Shown: positions 32,688 through 45,745 of the stretch, piece after piece | How the letters are laid out: each line of letters opens with the position of its first letter | Position numbering within the stretch: the stretch's first letter is position 1 | Assembly (NCBI GenBank): GCA_946902985.2 | Contig: OX336389.2 | Span: 1,012,057,441-1,012,121,440, forward strand | From: Meconema thalassinum | Taxonomy: Eukaryota; Arthropoda; Insecta; Orthoptera; Tettigoniidae | Direction: 5' to 3' | Length of the DNA: 64,000 nucleotides | Notes under the pieces: model-generated | Database searches by the model: none | What the model saw: only the letters and a program-made list of their open reading frames with translations | Told to the model about the DNA's origin: nothing | Made by a program: the position numbers and the translations under genes

Positions 32688-34287
32688 CACACATCAAAAA
32701 AAGTTTTGCATCACCTCGGTTCCAAGAGTTCCGGAACCGTTAAATACAAAGGGAATAGAGATCAACACAAACAACATTTCAGCTCGTTTTATTGCTCATG
32801 AGACCCACACATTGCATGTTGTACCATCATACAGCTAGCTAGACTTTCAGCATTTGTGGTCCAGATTGCAGTACACACCACTACCTCTAATACCCAGTAG
32901 CACGTCCTCTTGCATTGATGCATGCCTGTATTCGCCGTGGCATACTATCCACAAGTTCATCAAGACACTGTTGGTCCAAATTGTCCCACTCCTCAACGAC
33001 AATTCGGCGTAAATCTCTCAGAGTGGTTGGTGGGTCAAGACGTCCATAAACAGCCCTTTTCAACATATCCCAGGCATGTTCGATAGGGTTCATGTCTGGC
33101 GAACATGCTGGCCACTGTAGTCGAGCGATGTCGTTATCTTGAAGGAACGCATTCACAAGATGTGCACGATGAGGTCGAGAATTGTCGTCCATGAAGACAA
33201 ATGCCTCTCCAATATTCTGCCGATATGGTTGCACTATGGGTCGGAGGATGTCATTCAGGTATCGTAAAGCCGTTTCGGAGCCTTCCATGACCACCAGTGG
33301 CGTACGTCGGCCCCACATAATGCCACCCCAAAACATCAGGGAACCACCACCTTGCTGCACTCGCTGGACAGTGTGTCTAAGACGTTCAGCCTGACCAGGG
33401 TGCCTCCAAACACGTCTCCGACGATTGTCTGGTTGAAGGCATATGCGACACTCATCGGTGAAGAGAACGTGATGCCAATTCCGTGGGGTCCATTCAGCAT
33501 GTTGTTGGGCCCATCTGTACCGCGCTGCATGGTGTCGGGGTTGCAAAGCTGGACCTCGCCATGGACGTCGGGAGTGAAGTTGCGCATCATGCAGCCTATT
33601 GCGCACAGTTTGAGTTGAAACACGACGTCCTGTGGCTGAACGAAACGCATTATTCAACATGGTGGCATTGCTGTCAGGGTTCCTCCGAGCGGCAATCCGT
33701 AAGTAGCGGTCATCCACTACAGTAGTAGCCCTTGGGCGGCCTGAGCGAGGCCTGTCATCGACAGTTCCTGTATCTCTGTACCTCCTCCATGTCCGAACAA
33801 CATCGCTTTGGTTCACTCTGAGACGCCTGGAAACTTCCCTTGTTGAGAGCCCTTCTTGACACAAAGTAACAATGCGGACGCGATCGAACTGCGGTATTGA
33901 CCTTCTAGGCATGGTAGAACTACAGACAACATGAGCAGCGTACCTTCGTCCTGGTGGAATGACTGGAACTGATCGGCTGTCGTACCCCCTCCGTCTAATA
34001 GGCCCTGCTCATGCATGGTTGTTTACATCTTTGAGCAGTTTTAGTGACATCTATGAACAGTCAAAGGGACTGTATCTTGGATACAATATACACAGTCAAC
34101 GTCTATATGCCGGAGATCTGGGAACCGAGGTGATGCAAAACTTTTTTTGTTGTTTACATCTTTGAGCAGTTTTAGTGACATCTATGAACAGTCAAAGGGA
34201 CTGTATCTTGGATACAATATACACAGTCAACGTCTATATGCCGGAGATCTGGGAACCGAGGTGATGCAAAACTTTTTTTGATGTGTG
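32688..34287 (-). mobile_element. Tc1-like transposon, copy B, with duplicated right end
   Basis: 1600 bp between TA dinucleotides (32686-32687 and 34288-34289), with the same terminal inverted repeats as copy A. The right end has a perfect-looking 131-bp tandem duplication (34019-34149 and 34150-34280). It includes most of the terminal repeat, so an inner, partly complete terminus precedes the true one. Confidence 0.96.
32887..33912 (-). CDS. Tc1-family transposase, DD34E (341 aa), copy B
   Basis: Same length and motifs as copy A: helix-turn-helix, RSGRPR, and the triad Asp153, Asp243, Glu278. Only residues 21 (Gly) and 144 (Arg) differ. The frame is intact. With two near-identical copies in 7 kb, the family was active recently, or one copy derives from the other by local hopping. 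Confidence 0.96.
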   Translation of the reverse strand: MPRRSIPQFDRVRIVTLCQEGLSTREVSRRLRVNQSDVVRTWRRYRDTGTVDDRPRSGRPRATTVVDDRYLRIAARRNPDSNATMLNNAFRSATGRRVSTQTVRNRLHDAQLHSRRPWRGPALQPRHHAARYRWAQQHAEWTPRNWHHVLFTDECRICLQPDNRRRRVWRHPGQAERLRHTVQRVQQGGGSLMFWGGIMWGRRTPLVVMEGSETALRYLNDILRPIVQPYRQNIGEAFVFMDDNSRPHRAHLVNAFLQDNDIARLQWPACSPDMNPIEHAWDMLKRAVYGRLDPPTTLRDLRRIVVEEWDNLDQQCLDELVDSMPRRIQACINARGRATGY

Positions 34288-35655
34288 TATTATTGAATGA
34301 AAAGAAATCTATGTATAAAATATTTTCGTCATGAAACGAAATGACAGTTTTCTAAAATCACAAACATTATTATTCAAACATGTGAATGCAACATATTTAA
34401 CACAGTTCTGATAAAAATTGTCCATGACACTCTAACTGTTGTCTATTATGAAACATGGTATTTTACGATTGTTGTATAAAAGCTTTTTGGTTCTTAAAAA
34501 TGTTTGGTAACTATTTATAGCTATTGAGTGCTAATATACGTGTAAAGCAATTAATGTTTGCGTGAATTGAGTTATAATGAGGCAGATATTAGGCATCGAT
34601 GGATGATCAATATTAGATTTTCCATATTAAATAAGCTTATAAGCTATTACTGTGTGAATTAATGTGTATTTTTGAACGTGAATTACAGTCACGATTACAG
34701 TTACTAGAAAGCTAGTAGACTTTTGAATCCAACATTTAAAACCAAGTTATGCATTGTAACAACTAATCTAAAATGGATTGCTAATAGTAACATATGTTTC
34801 AATGGAAAGTTACGATTTGAAAGACGTGTGATAATAATTGTATAACATTATAATAATAATGAGTGAAAGTTGAAAGGGATGATAATTTAAATATTTTGTG
34901 AATGATTTAAAATGAATTGTTATAATTTACTGAAGCGATATTACGTTCGATTAGCTTTATTGTTCGTCGGATATGACCAAATAAGACTATAACAGAACTG
35001 AATAGAACCCTTGTCAAAGGATTAATGAATAATGCAGGAGAGATTCGAACAACGAATTAAGTGTATAAATGCATATATATTAATACGAATTTATTAGGGT
35101 TTCTGTATTTGTAAAATTAATTTGTATGATATTGTAAAATTCAAAGACGTTTATTTTGAACTTCGTTTAAAATGCTGTAATATTTGAGCAGCATATGTTA
35201 GCCAAATTTCAGGCTAACGTCACATTTGAATATCATGTGCTTCAGTGGAAGCAAACATATATTTTGTTGAGTGGAGAGAATTTCCACGAAGCAGCAGTTT
35301 CTAGACAATAAACTGTTCATCCAATTTTAAATTTTCTTTGGATGACTTGGTGATTGATATTAGAACCAGGATGGGCTACGAGGACCAGTGGGTTATTTTA
35401 TTGAATGCTTAGCCTTACGCCCGAGATTAATATATTTTTTAAGAGTCTTGTTAGTTCATTTTGAGCTGATTTTCGTTTTCATTCCGTCGACCACTGGCAT
35501 CTTCTTATCACATTCTTTTATATTGAGGTATCCTTATCCCTGGTTGATCCTAGTTGGTAGAGTTTTGGGGTTTATTTCAGCCGGGTACTTCCAAATTCTA
35601 CGATCCAGCTTTTCCATCGGATTCCAACAGCTAAGACCACGTGGATACGGGTACA

Positions 35656-38600
35656 GTTAACATGAGAAGCCGCTCGTCGTATCCGAAGATCAGCTGGATT
35701 GTAGAATCTTGAGGTTCCCGGCTAGATAAACCTGAAAATCCTACCGACATGAGCTACATGTGGGTTCATATTTTCTACAATTGTATAATGGAGAATAAAA
35801 ACTGGGCAAACCAACTAAGTCAGTGGATAGTACGAGAAACTTACGGTCCTCAGGGCAAATGGGGCATTGTAAGGCGCTAAACTAAACCTTAATCCCTCCA
35901 CAACACAATCTCTCTCAATAATTTAAATACATCACTCAAGCCACGTTTATAATAAGGAACGAAATAATGTATTCAAATAAATTAAACACATTTAATTTAA
36001 TAAAATTAATCTGAAATAGTTAAATAAGTCTCATAGAATGTTAATAAAACTCGTTGGTTTAATAATTTAGCGAAATGTTAATAAATACCAATCTGACATT
36101 AGAAATCCGCCACTTCTCAAACGTCACATTGATGAGCTGTTTCCGAAATGAAAATATCGATCAACTGTTTCAGAGTTTCAAAGATATAAAATTTAATTAC
36201 TAAAATGTAAAATGAAAATCCAAAGTTAAATTCTTTAAACATAGTCTTCTGTTACTCTATACAAGACGTCTGGATTAGTATGCTCGTAGTATATGACAGC
36301 TTAATTGACAATCCATATGTCAAGCGATCAGCTGTTCCTGATATCTCTCTTCACTTCACTTTCATTACGATATATAAAAATTGAAAATACTTCCAATAGT
36401 ATTTTAACACAAATATCCTTTCCTTCTATTCATTCGTCACATAAATGTACAATATTTTCGCAATTGCTAAGGTTGATCTGTCACAAGACCACCTCTCCAT
36501 ATTGTTTAACATCCCCGATGTAAACAATCACGAACCTCTTATGTCCCTTGAACATCCATCCTCAAATTGTCATTACATAACCTTAAATGCTCTTCAAAAT
36601 AGTTAAATAAATGTTACATGTTATAAGAAACCTCTATAATTATTATTAAATAATTATTAAATTAAGTTTAAATAATCAAAAATATTAATATCTATAAATA
36701 TTTAACAAATTCCCTAATTATTTATAAATGCAAATCAATATTTATTTTTATAAATATTTATTTAAGCAAATTATCAAATAATTTAAATAATATTATTGTT
36801 ATTTATTATTTACACCTATCAGCTGTTTATCGGCTTAATGATTTAATTAAACTCAACGTCCTCTTAATTACTCCTAAGTATTGTTTACTTGTGTTTATAT
36901 TGTTTATACTTATTAATTGTTACAAGTTTTATTTACTTTTATAGTATTGTTTACTTTCACTACCCACTTCATTATTGTACTCATAAACATGTTTATATAC
37001 GTCAACTATTTCACTTGTCTTCATAGTAATTATCGAATTACTTAACTTCCACTTCTATTCATCTGTCACAATGCTTTCTTGCATTACATTGCTACAGCGT
37101 TTATTATATTACAATAGATTACATTAAATTACCATCGCTGCGATCATGGGTTTTATGTCAAATCCATGCTAATATGGCCGAACAATTAAGTTTAGCTCAT
37201 ACGAAAGTATTCCTAATTCGTGATAATAGTTTCAATAAAAATTAACTGACCAGTTATCTTTCAATCCTTTCACAGATATTTTTTCGCCAATTCCATAAAT
37301 CAATTCAACTGTAGTCATATATAGTTACTTAGTAAACATCAATGCTCTTCCTCAAATCCACACTGCTTTATATTGCATTATACGTTCCAAATATACGTCT
37401 ACAATACGTATAATAATCCTCACCTAACAATTCTGTTTCATAAACGTCACCATTATATTTCACATACGACTACTTTCTCAATAACACGTGTAAAATGCGT
37501 ATTAGAGCTTCATAAAACTGCTATCATAATATTATAGCTTCATCAATCCTCTACTTCACAATACAGAAACGTATTCTTCGTTACGATAAATTCTTGGAAC
37601 TCTCACAATAGTTCTCAATTACAATAAATGCTTTCATTAGATTTTTACAGTGGATAAACTTTACGTTAAAATATTTCTCAAATAATGACTTTTATTACAG
37701 CGTATGGCTCATTAGCTTACTTTAAATGCTAATCTGATTTAAAATAATGGTAGTTAATACATAATATAAATACAGTTTACGTAACACCTCTCTTATCGTT
37801 TCTAATTTATTGCTATAGTGCAATAATAAGTCAACAGCAATTGTTTAAAATGTTGCAATAGGTTTTCCAAAGAATCCTCAAAATTGTTAATATGTCACGA
37901 TGTCGAATTAATTAAATTAATAAATTCTCCAATTGCAAAATATTTATGATGTCGGTAAATTATTATATATAATTATCATCATGTCTAATAAAATATTTCA
38001 TTCAAGAACAACGTTCAATAGTCCGAATGGATATCTATTTAGGGTAGCTTCAAGTTTCAGTCGAGTTATAGCAAGTATAACGATGCTTAATAATGCGTAG
38101 ATATTTTCAAAGATCGACGATAATAATTTTTGAAACATGAACAAATTGTTTCATGTTCGAAGAATCTTCCCCTAAAATAATATTTCTTCTTATAATAAAA
38201 TTCCCAATCATTAATAAACGTCGAAATGAATTAATGAAATTTGAGAAAAACAGTCTTAAATTCACTAATATAAAATTTTGAAATTCGAAAATGCAAGAAT
38301 TCAAAATATGGATGAGATTCTAAAATCGTTGAAATTTAGTAATAAATCTCTCGTGGAATAATACTGAAGTTCCAAAATAAAGCTACTGCAAAACTACTAA
38401 AACCAACATCTACGAACAAAGATATCTCTACTTTTGGTGACTCTAGTAGAAATAGTATGGTAGAAAATACTGTAGGCAACAGTATCCCATACTCTGGACA
38501 ATTCATCTTCTTCTTCCTCCGGAAAAACTGCATCGTCACTTGTCGAACACGGGACTCCTGCATCGAACTGCACTGACCGGCATCGAACCTTGACATCGTC

Positions 38601-39937
38601 TTCCTCAGCGAGGCTGAACCAAATTTCAAGCAGTGAGACGGGACACCCTGTCTCTCTTCGGATCTTGTAGAAAATCGATACGACATGACTGCACGCTTCC
38701 GTAACGTGGATATAGAATGTAGAATTGCAACAACTTTTCTTCATTGTGTTAATTTTGTTAAGTATCGGTTGCTCAAATACTCCAGCTCGTCAGTATACAT
38801 CATATTCCTAGCGCATAAGTGGTTTACGAACTCATCTCAATCTCCTCACAAATGTAGACAGTGATTCCTCTCAACTTTTGATAATACTTCATCGTTGAGA
38901 TATATTTATGACGAATAATATAAATGTCACTGTTCACAGCTAATGTTATTAGCACACACACATATACTGCGTAAGGAAGTCTCACTCTCTCTTGTTCCCA
39001 GCAAGGAGCTTGCTTCACAAAGAATCGCGCTTATAAAATGCCTACTAGCACATTGAGATAATCACTTTTGTCATCACTCACATTTTCTATCAAAACGACT
39101 ATTAATCTTCGGAGTTCAAATAAAATATCAATACTGAATGTGTATATTATGTTTCTCTATAGTTGTAATGTACTTTCGGAATGTTAATTCACACAGAATC
39201 GAATATTCAAACACTTTTGTAAACTGTTATTGCTTACAACAGAGTTGAGCTATGTAGCTCGCCTGAGCTGTCGGCTTCTCCACGGTCAACCTTCACGGCC
39301 GCCCGCACTAATGGGACCCTCTCTGACATAGGTCCTACCCGTTTGAGCGTCAACCGCACAAAGACACCCTCTCTGACATAGGTCCTACCCATTTGAGCGT
39401 CAACCGCACAAAGACAATCATATCTGTCGCGTTACCTCGATCTGCTAAACACATCGATGGGGGCCTCATGAATATTCGCGCCTAATGATCGGGACTGAAT
39501 ATTCACATAATACTTCGAACATGGTCCTCAAACTTCCTTCCAACGGTGTTTATAGTTTTCCTCTAAAATGTAGACATATTTTCATCGTTCCAAATGTAGG
39601 TCTTCTCTCTTCTTAACAAAGATCTCAGCATAAATCTCACCTCAAGCTCCTCATTCTAGGCAGAATTATCCCTTCCTCCTTCGCGCTTCCAGAATCTTGA
39701 TTAGCCAATTAGACTCTGTTGCTATGATGTTTCGCGCTAATATTCGGCACGTGACAAGGTTAAATCTTGGCTTGGGGTAGCCATTTTTCTTGACTTCGAC
39801 AATCTGAAGCCCCTGTTCCTTCATCAAAAAGACATGATATTGCGCAATACTTCCAAATCCTTTCATCTTGACTAAAATTTAGCAAAATAACCAAAATGTC
39901 ATTCTCGTCATCCTGAGCATCTTAAAATTCGAGTTCA
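35656..39937 (-). repeat. Related long LTR (LTR 4), same orientation as element 2
   Basis: The left edge is fuzzy (35650-35660), abutting the inverted LTR 3. From 35690 it has the family's conserved terminal block: agctggattgtagaatc, then cccggctagataaacc, then aatcctaccgaca. The right end is TTCA followed by GTAC (39938-39941). It is about 4.28 kb, longer than its relatives, so it probably holds extra inserted sequence. It includes a 50-bp tandem duplication (39316-39415). Otherwise it is AT-rich, and no gene is supported. Confidence 0.72.
39316..39415. repeat. 50-bp tandem duplication
   Basis: Two copies, 39316-39365 and 39366-39415, begin accctctctgacatagg and differ at one base (cccgttt versus cccattt). 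Confidence 0.97.
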
Positions 39938-40548
39938 GTACTGTGCCCGATTATATCATGAGAGTACTTGTCGAATCCGATAGAACAACTGGATCGTAGA
40001 ACCTGAAAGTCCCCGGCTCAAAAAAAAAACCAAAATCCTACCGACAAGCATTACATGAAAAGGGAACATGCATATCGTAATAAGATTGCGTTAAGAAAAG
40101 ACCAAAGTGAATTAAGAGAACCAACTCAGTCGATTAACCACAAGAATCAAGTAAAAATAATCTCATAGCAATGGGTAAAGTTGGAAAACACCTAACCATG
40201 GTCTTCCTAGCACAATCGTACACCATCACTCTAAATCACCACGTCAAAAAATTATAGTAAAATAAAATCACTCAAATTTATTGATCGAAGACATTTATAA
40301 AAATATCAAAAATCAAATATCAAAATATGTCTTACGACGTAGATCGTAGAAGCAATTTCTGCTTGGAATTTATCAATGTCTTATTTATAACGTAGATATC
40401 ACTATACTAAATATCAATTAACACTGCACCTAATTTATACACTTGTTACACGATTCATAATCATTCGTGTTGCTCAAATCATGATCATATCATTCAAAAA
40501 TTGCGACGAAATATTTCCATAATTTATACATAGGGTAATTTACAAATA

Positions 40549-43500
40549 CCCTCACGATGGTATACCCATCTTGTCGTGATGTGGGGGCTTGAGAGCCCAA
40601 ATGATCCTGCGAGCTATACCGGCGGGAGCGTGAGTTCCTGGTAGGGCCTCCCATGCCGGACAGGTCAAAGGTGATGGGTCAGACAAAGAGGGATACCCTG
40701 GTCCTTCAGGTTGGGGGTTGATCATGGGGCTAACAACCCCATATCGAAAAAAATAGTCTGTTATGAAACTCCAATAAAATAATAGCCGGACTGATGATAA
40801 TGATAAACGACCTACGCAAGGAAAAGGAAAATGTAAACGGAAAAATGATATGTACATAGTAACCTGGAATGTGAGAACATTGAACAAACCTGGAGCGTTG
40901 AAGGGCCTTAAGGAAGAGATGGAGAAATATAGTAAAGGAGTTGCAGCGATCCAAGAGATCAAATGGAGAGGAGATGGTATATTGAGAAGTGATAACCATA
41001 CAATAATGTATAGTGGAGGCGGCAGTGGAAGAATAGGTGGCACAGGTTTCCTCGTGGATAATAGATATAAAACAGCAGTACTGAATTTTAAGCCTGTAAA
41101 CGAAAGGATATGTACTTTGAGAATGAAGGCACGATTCTTTAATATCACCTTTATATGTGTATATGCCCCCACAGAAGAGGATGAGGATGAGGTGAAAGAC
41201 ACGTTCTACAGTCAGCTTGAACAGGAACTTGAGGGTATAGCAAGGCAAGATGTAAAAATCGTGCTAGGTGATTTCAATGCGAAGGTGGGAAAAGAAGAAG
41301 CATTTAGAGAGACGGTAGGAAAGGAAAGTCTGCATGAGGTATCAAATAATAATGGACAGAGACTCATCGACTTTGCCATGGGAAATGAAATGATTGCGAA
41401 AAGTACATGGCTTCAGAGAAAGAATGTAAGGGAAGTAACGTGGTGCTCACCAGATGGAACCACATTCAACCAAATTGACCATGTGGTAATTGATAGAAGA
41501 CACGCATCTGATATACTCGAAGTTGATAGTTGTAGAGGAGCGGATTGTGACTCTGACCACTTCATGGTAAGTGTAAAATATAGACAGCATATAGCAGTGT
41601 ACAGATCTGGAAAGATGAGGAAAGATCCTAGAAGGTATAATGTCTTAAAACTAAAAGAAAAGGGAACTGCCGAGCAATATGAAACACATTTACGTAAGAA
41701 GTTGGAGACTAAACAAAATTGGGATTTAGAGGGAGTTGAAGGAAAATGGAGTATAATGAGGGACGCACTACACGAAGCTGCAGAAGAAGTACTGGGGACA
41801 GAAGAAAGGATTAAAAGACAAATCTGGTTCGATGAAGAATGTAAAATAGCTATAATGGAGAGGAATGCTGCAAGGGAGAAAATGATAAGTAGACCAACGA
41901 GAAACAATACAGAAGAACATAAAAAGAAAAGGAAAGAGGCAGATAGAATTTGTAGAAGAAAGAAACGGGAATCAGAGAAGAAATGGATTGAAGAGCTAGA
42001 AGAAGAATACAATAATCAAGAAGTAAGAAAGTACTATAAACGAATACAGGAAGTGAAGAAGGGCTTTCAACCCCGAGCAGTTTTCTGCAGAGATAAAGAA
42101 GGAAATTTCATAGGAGAAGAAGAACAGATTTTAGATCGATGGGCTGAATATTTCAGTGAGCTGCTCAATCCTACTGCAGAGACGGTATTGCTAGAACAGG
42201 AGGGTCAAGAGAATAACCAACCATGGTGCAAGGATAACACTGATGCAATGCCAGTACCCGTGCCGACGCTGGAGGAGGTTAGTTTGGCAATTAAAAGCTT
42301 GAGGAATAACAAAGCCCCAGGGGGTGATAATATTTCAGCAGAGATGATTATGTGTGGTGGGGAACATTTGTCAAAGCTGGTACACCAGTTGATTGTGGAG
42401 ATATGGGAGAAGGAGGTGATGCCAGAACAGTGGAACACGGCCATTATTTTCCCAATCCATAAGAAGAATGATAAAGCAACGTGTGAAAATTATCGTGGCA
42501 TAACACTGCTTAGTGTGGTCTACAAAATCCTAGCCAAGGTAAAGGCTATGAGACTTACACCTCTGGTTGAAGAGAGACTTGGAGAATACCAGTGTGGATT
42601 CCGACAGGGTAGATCGACGACGGACCATATCTTCACAATAAGGCAAATAATGGAAAAGTGTTACGAATATAATGTGGATGTGCACCAACTATATGTGGAT
42701 TTCAAACAGGTTTATGATAGTGTAAAGAGGAAAACTCTGTATCAGACCTTGATGGACATGGGATTCCCACCCAAACTAATCAGATTGGTGCAAATGACTC
42801 TTACTGGCACAAAATGTCGAGTTAAAGTTGAAGGAAGACTCTCAAAAGTTTTTGAGGTAAACCAAGGCTTACGACAGGGAGACGTACTGTCCACGCTGCT
42901 GTTCAATATAGTACTAGAGAGAGTAATGAGGAAGATAGATATCAGCAATCCAGGAGGCACGCTGTTAAACCGTATGAGCCAAAATCTAGCGTATGCTGAT
43001 GATGTAGGTATGCTGTCACGAAGACTGAAAGATCTTGAAGAAGGGTTGGGACGGTTAGAAAAAGTATCAAAAGAAGTAGGATTACGAGTGAACTACAACA
43101 AAACTCAATATTAATTATTATCTAGGAGAAATACTGTGGAGAAAGATAAATATATAAATTTATTTATAAACCTAAATGGGGTGAATTTTGAGAGGTGTAA
43201 AAGTTTCAAGTATTTGGGAGTACTGGTTACTGGTTACACAAGAGAAGAAATAAAAGCAAGAATTGCAGCCGGTAATAGAGCTTATTGGGCATTGATAAAA
43301 ATCCTCAAAGCGCGCATCCTCAGGACAAGATCAAAGGTGACAGTGTACCGAACAGTTATAAGACCAGTGGTAATGTACGGCTCGGAAACATGGACTATGA
43401 CTGTGGCAGAAGAGGAGATTTTGAGAAGATGGGAAAGGAAAATACTGAGGAAGATTTATGGAGCAGTGAATGAGGCAGGAAGTTGGAGAATACGGGAAAA

Positions 43501-43809
43501 CAAAGAATTGGAGGAATTATATGGGCATCCTGATAATAGTTTCGGAAGTAAAGAGCAATAGGCTAAGATGGCTGGGACATGTGGAGAGAATGGCAGGTGA
43601 TAGAGTGGTTAAAAAGACCTATAGAGGAAATCCAGGTGGAAGAAGATGCAAATGAAGACCTAGGAAACGATGGTTGGATGACGACTTTTGCAAGATGGGA
43701 GTAAGAAGATGGAGGAAAGGTGCAGAAGATCGTCAGGATTGGGCAACGATTGTTGGAGAGGCCAAGGTCCTACATGGACTGTAGCGCCGAGGAGTAGTAG
43801 TAGTAGTAG
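40549..43809 (+). mobile_element. RTE-like LINE (CFDP2/BovB-type endonuclease), nearly full length
   Basis: Flanked by taatttacaaata at 40536-40548 and 43810-43822. The 5' leader contains gggggttgatcatggggcta near 40715. A long ORF is followed by a GTA-repeat tail at about 43794-43810. It is inserted in solo LTR 5. Confidence 0.9.
40850..43767 (+). pseudogene. RTE-like endonuclease/reverse transcriptase, frameshifted near the C-terminus
   Basis: The main frame 40850-43114 (754 residues) begins MYIVTWNVRTLNKPG. Endonuclease motifs are IQEIKWRG, VLGDFNAKVG and DSDHFMV. RT motifs are YVDFKQVYDSV (motif A), GLRQGDVLSTLLFNI (motif B) and LAYADDVGML (motif C). The frame breaks at 43114 and resumes at 43136-43561 (CKSFKYLGVLV, then VVMYGSETWTMT). 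It then breaks again near 43530 into RLRWLGHVERMAGD (to 43655), and a further stop separates the last part. The endonuclease style is that of the vertebrate craniofacial development protein 2/BovB group. It is probably inactive because of the frameshifts. Confidence 0.87.
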
Positions 43810-45580
43810 TAATTTACAAATATACACCCTTAATCACACCTGTATCTTACACATTGATATCCCCATCCATTGTGCTTCATAATTATTCATAATTCATCTC
43901 AATAAATGCACTCACATTCTGGTATGTTTGAAAACCAAGCAATCAAGGTAAGCAAAACGATTGTATCATAATTCTGGTAAATATTCCAATAGTGATGACG
44001 AAGAATACTTGCATTCGCTTCGCTTTTCAAATCTTTAATACAATTTATCATGATTAACACCATTCAACTTTCCAATCTCTACACAGTAGAATTTCCACTT
44101 CCAAACTCTCCCATTCAGCATAAAAATATGCCATTAAACTTGTTAATAATAATACGTGTCACACCGCACGTTAGCAATCCGTCAACAATACTCACTTAAT
44201 ATAATTCCACCATAATCCTTCAAAGATTCAATACAGACTTTCGTAACACCAATTACATGAATAATCCTTCAATAACTGCAATACAGCATTATACTACTTC
44301 AATAACTTCAACATAATTCGATGACAATATAATACTATCTCTTTGTCAAATACACCTTCATAATAGTTCAGCTTAATTCAACAAATACTCTGCAAATTCT
44401 CATGACACTCAAAAAAATCGTAATACCATCTTACAGATTTAAATCATTTAAACACATGTTTCATAATAATTTCATTGAATTTAATTAGCTATGCATTTTA
44501 AGACTGCCCTTCTTCATGATTTAATAAAAATAAATTTGTGAACTTTCAATCGGAAATTATGTTCACTGAATTACTCTTAAAATATTTAAATTCTCAATTT
44601 GAAAATGTATCTATCATCAGAATCCAATCAATCCTGCACCATGGAAATCATATCAGTATCTTGAGGCAATGAAGTATCCATTAGAATCAAATAGGATCAT
44701 AAAGAATAGAAATAATCTTTACTCACTGAGTTTCATTAGAACAAATCGACGGCAAATTTCCTTCAAATAAAGCAGTAGGAATTGTCAAAATCGAGAATAT
44801 GCAATATCTTCTCTCAATGTCCACTATCTCTTCAATAAATGTGATTGACAACCATAATTATTCATTACGACGATATCTTAATAACGTAGATCAAAGTACA
44901 ACAATTTCTGAAAATATTCTTAGATGTATTAACAATGTTGATCAAAATAGCAATTATGTAATATATTCTTCATGTAAGCGCAAATCTTCTCCCTAACGAC
45001 TTTCTTCTCAACGCATAAACATCTTAATGATGAATTAATAAAACGCAATAGTTCCAAAATATTAAATGTATTAAATTCCAAAATCCAAAATCGAAAACTG
45101 TAGTAGGACGCATTCGTTATTCGAACCAAAATCCCAGTTGAAGATGTAGCAAAGCATGAAAACACATCATACTTACACCACACTCCAACTATGCTAAGAA
45201 AATATATGGCAATTCGGTTACTTCAAGAAATCTCAATCTACTACTACATAATGAAATGGTCGTCCCACTACCTTGTGATGAATCTGGTTGAATGCATATA
45301 TTGGGAAATATGCATCAGCCTCCTTTCCATACGTTACTGCGGTTCAGCATGCCCATCTACACGTCCTGGTGTTGAATTGGCATTGCCATCTCCTGCTACA
45401 CGTTCCCTGCTGGATTGTAGACAGCATCTATCATATAACCGGGTTCCCGTACATCTAGTTTGTAGACACAATCTCTCTTGGTTGTAGACTCTCGTCTCGT
45501 AATAGCATTTCATTTCTGAAGTATTGCTGTGGTTTAACCATACTTCCCCCATGATTTTGCGTGAATTGATTCTCGTGCTT

Positions 45581-45745
45581 ATAGGCGTCGCTGGTCACTC
45601 AATAGACGTCGCTGGTTAACCTATATAGGCGTCATTGATTACTCTGTATAGGCGTCGCTGGTTACTCATGATGATTCTGTACATGCGTCGCTGGTTACTC
45701 AAGATGATTCTGTAAAGGCGTCGCGGGTTACTCATGATGATTCTC
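45581..45745. repeat. Degenerate minisatellite in LTR 5
   Basis: About six copies of a core ataggcgtcgctggttactc, some separated by atgatgattctgt. They are not identical (aggcgtcattgatt and aggcgtcgcgggtt variants). Confidence 0.85.

Larger units (their letters stand above)
30701..35655 (+). repeat. Related long LTR in inverted orientation (LTR 3), carrying a Tc1 element
   Basis: It begins TGAGCCAGTGTTTTGCATT right after GTAC. This aligns with the reverse complement of the element 2 LTR end (TGAGACCGTATTTTGTATT). Further matches on the reverse strand include gtagacagtatgaatt at about 31931, gaatccaaca near 34726, gaccagtgggt near 35381 and the final 300 bases. The end is ccacgtggatacgggtaca at 35655. 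It is about 3.35 kb without the Tc1 insertion (32688-34287). No internal region or second LTR in this orientation is visible, so it is probably a solo LTR, and clearly diverged from element 2. Confidence 0.8.

Noticed and set aside
40552..41248. Overlapping minus-strand frames of 216 and 172 aa
   Set aside because: They are antisense to the endonuclease region of the RTE-like LINE, whose plus-strand motifs are clear.
45581..45745. CRISPR-like array (short repeats with spacers)
   Set aside because: The units are degenerate, the spacers are similar to each other, and the context is a eukaryotic LTR. It is a minisatellite.
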